Source: Janthinobacterium fluminis (lineage in GTDB: Bacteria > Pseudomonadota > Gammaproteobacteria > Burkholderiales > Burkholderiaceae_D). Taken from it: a stretch of DNA of 64,000 nt. The stretch covers positions 372,001 through 436,000 of the forward strand of contig NZ_JAQQXR010000004.1 in assembly GCF_028595325.1 (NCBI RefSeq), written 5' to 3'. The notes beneath the pieces are model-generated. The model saw only the letters and a program-made list of their open reading frames with translations. It searched no databases and was not told where the DNA came from. This document shows positions 57,669 to 64,000 of this stretch, piece by piece. Every line of letters starts with the position of its first letter. Position 1 is the first letter of the stretch. The position numbers and the translations under genes are program-made.

Positions 57669-57924
57669 TGCGCGTCCTCCGGTAGCAATCCAGATAGGGC
57701 AAGGCGAGCAGCGCCAGCATCAGCGCGCTCAGGGCCGCGAACAGGCCGGCCCAGAAACCCAGTGCGACATGGCCCGCGCCGACGGCGGCCAGGCAGCCGG
57801 CCCAGCCGGCCAGACGCAGGCGGCGCGCGTGGCGCGGCGCGCCCAGCCATAGATGCTGGTGGGGCGAGGCCAGATAAAAACAGACGGCCGCCAGCGTGGC
57901 GATAAGCAAATACAGATGACTCAA
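57658..57924 (-). CDS. DUF3325-like small membrane protein
   Basis: An 88-residue protein with three helices. I placed the start at the TTG at 57924 (SHLYLLIATLAAVCFYLAS), because AAGGGAGA precedes it and family members begin M-(T/S)-HL; an ATG at 57969 would add 15 residues without similarity and would abut the Fur-box-like site. It is the first gene of the PepSY operon. Confidence 0.75.
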   Translation of the reverse strand: MSHLYLLIATLAAVCFYLASPHQHLWLGAPRHARRLRLAGWAGCLAAVGAGHVALGFWAGLFAALSALMLALLALPYLDCYRRTRNVE

Positions 57925-57973
57925 ACGGCTCTCCCTTGAAGGTGAATGGTGAACCCAGGAGGACGCCATTGTA

Positions 57974-57999
57974 AATGAGAATGAGAACTATTGATAATA
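57974..57999 (-). promoter_or_regulatory. Fur-box-like sequence before the PepSY operon
   Basis: ATGAGAATGAGAACTATTGATAA resembles the Fur consensus (overlapping TGAGAAT-type hexamers). It sits about 50-75 nt before the DUF3325-like start. It suggests iron repression of the operon. Confidence 0.65.
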
Positions 58000-58183
58000 A
58001 AATATATAAAATTGCCAACTGCACTTGAGATAATATTGCATATGCGGCAATATTTCATCTGCGACATTTTCATGCCAGCATAGCCAGCCGCTTCGCACCG
58101 CTCACCGGCCCGCGCGGCGCCGCCCGGTTCGTGCCATCATGTCGGCAGTGACCAGCCCTTCCCCCTCACAGACAGGAGAAATC

Positions 58184-58828
58184 ATGCAACTCATCGGAAT
58201 GCTCGACTCACCCTATGTCCGCCGCGTCGCCGTGTCGCTGCAACTGCTCGGCCTGGCATTCGAGCACCGCTCCATTTCCGTGTTCAGCACCTTCGAACAA
58301 TTTCAATCCATCAATCCCGTCGTCAAGGCGCCCACGCTGGTGTGCGACAACGGCGTCGTGCTGATGGACTCCTCGCTCATCATCGACTACGCCGAAAGTC
58401 TGGCCGCGCCGGGCCGCGCGCTGATGCCGGCCGGGATCGAGCAACGCCAGCACGCGCTGCGCGTGATCGGTCTGGCGCTGGCGGTGTGCGAAAAGAGCGT
58501 GCAGATTATTTACGAGCGCAAGCTGCGCCCGGCCGAGAAATTGCACCAGCCTTGGGTGTATCGGGTGACGGGGCAGTTGTTGGCGGCGTGCACCGAGCTG
58601 GAGGCGGAACTGCTGCGCGCGCCGCTGGCCGTGGCCGATGGCCACATCGACCAGGCCGGCATTTCCACGGCCGTGGCCTGGCATTTCATTCAGCAGATGG
58701 TGCCGGAGTTGGTGAGTGCGCAGGACTTCCCCGCGCTGCAGCGCTTTTCCGAGCAGGCGGAGCAGTTGCCCGCCTTCGTGGCCGCGCCGCATGGCGAGGC
58801 GGAGTATCGGCAGGCGGCGGCTGGCTGA
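58184..58828 (+). CDS. Glutathione S-transferase family protein
   Basis: A 214-residue protein with a thioredoxin-like N-domain (MQLIGMLDSPYVRRVAVSLQ, KAPTLVCDNGVVLMDSSLII) and a helical C-domain. ATG at 58184 follows AGGAGAAATC; the longer frame starting at 58139 has no support. The Ser in SPYVRR is the probable glutathione-activating residue. Substrate unknown. Confidence 0.93.
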   Translation: MQLIGMLDSPYVRRVAVSLQLLGLAFEHRSISVFSTFEQFQSINPVVKAPTLVCDNGVVLMDSSLIIDYAESLAAPGRALMPAGIEQRQHALRVIGLALAVCEKSVQIIYERKLRPAEKLHQPWVYRVTGQLLAACTELEAELLRAPLAVADGHIDQAGISTAVAWHFIQQMVPELVSAQDFPALQRFSEQAEQLPAFVAAPHGEAEYRQAAAG

Positions 58829-58884
58829 GGCCGCAGGCAAGCCCGGGGGCTGGATTCCGGGCTTAACTGCTGCGCAAAAAAGCG

Positions 58885-59568
58885 CTAGGCGGGGTATTTC
58901 TTAAAAAACAAAACAAACACTCGCCTAATTAAAAAAGCCGAAAGAACAATTCCCACAAAAAATATTTGAGCCAATAGAATTAAAAATGAAGGCCCATAAA
59001 TAGAAGCATCATCGAAGAACTGCGGCAAACTTCCAGGCAAAGCTGCAAGACCAACAAATGGCGCCAGCATACTCAATAGAAATATAAGATAAACCATCCA
59101 TGATTTTTCATTTAATATGAAAAACACTCCCTCTTGTTTTAAGCTGCTCTCTTTTGAAAAAATTATTTTATTTTTCCTTATCCACAAGAAAAGAAACAAT
59201 TCCAGGAAGCAAATAATTGTTGCAACAGCAGTCAAAGAAAAAAGAATCGCCTCTTGATTGTCATTTCCTATGTAAACCTTACCAACCCCAAAAAATTCCA
59301 TACAAGCAATGAGAATTATCACAAAAAAAATAATTGCAGAAATAAAAAACAAAGGTGGAATGAAATATTGAGAAGTGGAGATTTGCGACTTACTTAATTT
59401 GTAAACATACGATTTTTCATTCTTATCTGGCGCCAAATTTAGAGAGAAATACTCATCATTTCCATCGGAGAAGAAAGTCATATATTTGAAGTATCCAAGC
59501 AAATTGAAAGACACCAAAATTAAAGGAGCAATCTGGCTACGCCTCCAGACCAGAGCGTATTCAGGCAT
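58885..59568 (-). CDS. AT-rich multi-pass membrane protein, candidate bacteriocin immunity protein
   Basis: A 227-residue protein with about four to five hydrophobic helices (PLILVSFNLLGYF; PLFFISAIIFFVIILIAC; FSLTAVATIICFLELFLFLW; WMVYLIFLLSMLAPFVGLAA; FLILLAQIFFVGIVLSAFLI). I recognise no family. Its base composition is far more AT-rich than all neighbours, which suggests recent transfer. It lies 54 nt downstream of the small GG-leader peptide gene on the same strand, the usual place of an immunity gene. The start ATG has only a weak upstream ribosome site; an internal ATG 30 codons on is possible. Confidence 0.6.
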   Translation of the reverse strand: MPEYALVWRRSQIAPLILVSFNLLGYFKYMTFFSDGNDEYFSLNLAPDKNEKSYVYKLSKSQISTSQYFIPPLFFISAIIFFVIILIACMEFFGVGKVYIGNDNQEAILFSLTAVATIICFLELFLFLWIRKNKIIFSKESSLKQEGVFFILNEKSWMVYLIFLLSMLAPFVGLAALPGSLPQFFDDASIYGPSFLILLAQIFFVGIVLSAFLIRRVFVLFFKKYPA

Positions 59569-59622
59569 ACTGATAGCGGCGATAGATACCCCTTATGCTA
59601 CAGGTGCTACTTGCGCATTATA

Positions 59623-59817
59623 TTAGGAGACTAACGCAATACTCATTACAGCAGCGCCTTGAGCGGCAAGAACTGCGCCACCTATCGTAATCGGCGTACC
59701 CAATCCAGCTACTGCCAAACCAGCACCAGCCATGGCTGCAGCAAAGCCTACCAGAAACATACCCGCTTTAACACCACCGTTAACCTCATCAATTTCATCT
59801 GCCGTAAGTTCGTACAT
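59623..59817 (-). CDS. Double-glycine-leader bacteriocin-like peptide precursor
   Basis: A 64-residue precursor. The leader MYELTADEIDEVNGG (15 residues) has the acidic/hydrophobic pattern and terminal Gly-Gly cut site of class II bacteriocins and microcins. The predicted 49-residue core starts VKAGMFLVGF and is rich in Gly, Ala and Val (AAAMAGAGLAVAGLG, TIGGAVLAAQGAAV). It has no Cys. ATG at 59817 has ATGGAGT about 8 nt before it. Processing would need a C39-peptidase ABC transporter, which is not in the window. It lies immediately upstream of an AT-rich membrane protein gene. Confidence 0.82.
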   Translation of the reverse strand: MYELTADEIDEVNGGVKAGMFLVGFAAAMAGAGLAVAGLGTPITIGGAVLAAQGAAVMSIALVS

Positions 59818-60333
59818 GATCAGACTCCATTTATCGACGTTGAAAAACAAAATTGAATAATCATTAATTCACTTTAAACATTCTATTTTGACATCGATTT
59901 CAGGTCAATCATTTTCCCATCGAAACACGACAATTATCAAATGAGAACTAAAATTCGGCGTGGCAATGCGTAGGCACTCAAGCCTTTCCAGCATCCTGTT
60001 AAAGCACGCAGAATGCGGGTAGGCCGTCTTGGCGAATTAAGAGAGGGAACGCAGGACTGCAATGGCACCCGTCGGGCGGATGCGGTGCTCCTGATGAATT
60101 TCTCAGGCGAGTCTGTCGAAGCGGCGAGGATTGCGGCGAACCTTGTTCACGCCCCGGACGAAGAGGCACAACAATTCCCTTCGAGCCGTTAGCGTTTTTG
60201 AATTTGCAGGAAAAGACAGCCACCAAGCGATCCAGACCCGCATCGGCTTGAAATTAAACTAAATTCATCTTTGCCTCATCCGCCCGTTGGCATCCGGGCA
60301 GTTCGGCAAAGATGAAGACCGGCATCAATCCAT
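59818..60333. other. 516-bp region between bacteriocin-like gene and clpB
   Basis: I see no gene I can support. The first 130 bp next to the peptide gene is AT-rich and should hold its promoter. The rest is of ordinary composition; a 75-codon open frame on the minus strand (59999-60226) has no family features and no good ribosome site. Confidence 0.5.
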
Positions 60334-62946
<2,613 letters not shown>

Positions 62947-63060
62947 GGAGCTGCTCCCGGGAGATGATTTACTTAGGAATCAAGTTGGGACAGGCAAGAT
63001 GTTTTCAAGTGCGCGGGATCGCCGAAAGGAAAATACCGCAGGCAAGGCCAACAGCCGGGC

Positions 63061-63435
63061 TCAGGCGGCCACGGCGCGCCAACTGGCCACGCCGAGGATG
63101 CAGCAGCCGATCGAGCCGAGCAGGTGCAGCGCGCTGTGGCCGAAGGCCCAGCCGTACTCGCCGCGCTGCAGGTAGGCCATCGCCTCGCCGGAGAAGGTCG
63201 AGAACGTCGTCAGGCCGCCGAGGAAGCCGGTGATGACGAACAGCCGCCAGGCCGGCGCCAGCCCCGGATGGCTGGAGAAGAAGGCGATGGCGACGCCGAT
63301 CAGGTAACTGCCGATCCAGTTGACGGCCAGCGTGGCGATGGCCAGGCGCGCGTGCATGCCGGACATCCACACCGACATGCCCCAGCGCAGCCAGGCGCCC
63401 AGCGCCGCGCCGACGCCGACCGCCAGCCAGTTCAC
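63061..63435 (-). CDS. crcB: Fluoride ion channel CrcB/Fluc
   Basis: A 124-residue, four-helix membrane protein. The signature GFLGGLTTFSTFSGE and the polar NWIGSYLIG are present. The start was placed at the GTG at 63435, which overlaps the moaE stop as GTGA; another GTG four codons upstream is possible. It should export fluoride. No fluoride riboswitch is evident, consistent with its place inside an operon. Confidence 0.93.
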   Translation of the reverse strand: MNWLAVGVGAALGAWLRWGMSVWMSGMHARLAIATLAVNWIGSYLIGVAIAFFSSHPGLAPAWRLFVITGFLGGLTTFSTFSGEAMAYLQRGEYGWAFGHSALHLLGSIGCCILGVASWRAVAA

Positions 63436-63890
63436 GCCTGCGCCCACTTGGCCAGCGCCGTCTCATCCGTCACGCGCGCGTCGACCCAGCGCGCGCCCTG
63501 CGGCGTCTGCTCTTTCTTCCAGAACGGCGCCTCGGTCTTCAGGTAGTCGATGATGTATTCGCAGGCGGCGAAAGCCTCGCCGCGGTGCGCCGCCGTGGTC
63601 AGCACCAGCACGATCTGCTCCTGCGGCTTGAGCGGGCCGACGCGGTGGACCACCAGCGCGTCGAACAGCGGCCAGCGCCGCATCGCCTGCTCGACGATGG
63701 CCTCGATCGACTGCTCCGTCATGCCCGGATAGTGTTCCAGCTCCATCCCGGCCACGGCCGCGCCCTCGTTGAGGTCGCGCACGGTGCCGACAAAGCTGAC
63801 CACGGCGCCCACTTTGGCATTGCCGGCGCGCAGGCGCGCCATTTCCGCGCCCAGGTCGAAGTCCCCGGTCTGGACGCGCACGCGGCTCAT
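63432..63890 (-). CDS. moaE: Molybdopterin synthase catalytic subunit
   Basis: A 152-residue enzyme that with MoaD converts precursor Z to molybdopterin. It has VVSFVGTVRD, MELEHYPGM, HRVGPLKPQEQIVLV and the catalytic Lys in KTEAPFWKKE. ATG at 63890 follows AGGAGG; it overlaps the upstream gene by 4 nt (ATGA) and the crcB start. Confidence 0.97.
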   Translation of the reverse strand: MSRVRVQTGDFDLGAEMARLRAGNAKVGAVVSFVGTVRDLNEGAAVAGMELEHYPGMTEQSIEAIVEQAMRRWPLFDALVVHRVGPLKPQEQIVLVLTTAAHRGEAFAACEYIIDYLKTEAPFWKKEQTPQGARWVDARVTDETALAKWAQA

Positions 63891-64000
63891 TTGCCCTCCT
63901 TGACGGCGCCGCCGATGCGGCGCAGCAGCACTTCGATGCGGCTGACGGTGCGCGCGTCGGCCAGCGCCGGAATCGCGCACAGCTGCAGCAGCTGCGATGC
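63887..64000 (-). CDS. 3' end of an unidentified gene upstream of moaE
   Basis: Only the last 37 residues are in the window (ending SRIEVLLRRIGGAVKEGK). The stop overlaps the moaE start as ATGA, so it is in the same operon. It does not end in the Gly-Gly of MoaD, so it is not moaD by the usual criterion; I cannot name it. Confidence 0.75.
   Translation of the reverse strand, partial: ASQLLQLCAIPALADARTVSRIEVLLRRIGGAVKEGK

Noticed and set aside
59999-60226. 75-codon minus-strand frame between the bacteriocin-like gene and clpB
   Set aside because: No ribosome site, no family pattern and odd composition; not counted as a gene.
63887-64000. moaD as the partial gene before moaE
   Set aside because: MoaD must end in Gly-Gly; this fragment ends GGAVKEGK, so the name is not supported.

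Overview
The window looks like a chromosomal segment of a GC-rich beta-proteobacterium of the Oxalobacteraceae (Janthinobacterium / Duganella / Massilia type). The evidence is the gene order lepA-lepB-rnc-era-recO-pdxJ-acpS, the plsX-fabH-fabD-fabG-acpP-fabF block followed by rpoE, the uvrC-pgsA-tRNA order, a PEP-CTERM protein, and the high GC content with GC-rich codon use. No database search was possible. Assignments rest on motifs, domain order and synteny read from the sequence.

Region 1 (1-18.4 kb, minus strand) is the start of a trans-AT PKS-NRPS cluster that continues beyond the left edge. It has a stand-alone malonyl-type acyltransferase, a 3,875-residue PKS and a second synthase cut by the window edge. 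Read in order, the line is: pseudo-methyltransferase/adapter, GNAT and ACP (loading); KS-DH-KR-ACP; non-elongating KS, ACP, Cy and Cy, where the first protein ends; then A, PCP, PCP, two SagB-like oxidase copies, non-elongating KS, ACP and KS. The adenylation pocket reads DVWHFSLVDK, the serine code of EntF. This predicts an alkenyl-oxazole, possibly a bis-oxazole, made by a heterocyclisation module split between two proteins. Directly upstream on the same strand (18.7-23.0 kb) lies a four-gene envelope export cassette: ABC ATPase, FtsX/MacB-type permease, LolA-like periplasmic protein and outer-membrane barrel. It may export the product.

Region 2 (23.5-27.6 kb) holds a ParE/RelE-type toxin-antitoxin pair, a tRNA operon (five identical tRNA-Gly(GCC) genes and one tRNA-Cys(GCA)) with its terminator, and pgsA and uvrC upstream of the tRNAs.

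Region 3 (27.7-45.2 kb) is core housekeeping on the minus strand. In transcription order it has yceD-rpmF-plsX-fabH-fabD-fabG-acpP-fabF, a YgfX-like membrane protein, rpoE, a short rseA, degP and a glutaredoxin gene. A terminator separates these from lepA-lepB-DUF4845-rnc-era-recO-pdxJ-acpS. Two REP-like palindromes lie between genes.

Region 4 (45.4-58.8 kb) is mixed: maf, a tetrapyrrole-methylase-fold methyltransferase, an EAL-HDOD protein, rlmJ with a low-complexity tail, a REP-associated transposase bounded by 73-bp inverted repeats, aceA, a PEP-CTERM protein, rraA, a divergent MFS/AraC pair, a Fur-box-preceded PepSY/DUF3649/DUF3325 operon and a GST-like gene.

Region 5 (58.9-64 kb) contains an AT-rich membrane-protein gene just downstream of a small double-glycine-leader peptide gene, a likely bacteriocin/immunity pair. 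It is followed by clpB, crcB, moaE and the 3' end of an unidentified gene overlapping moaE.
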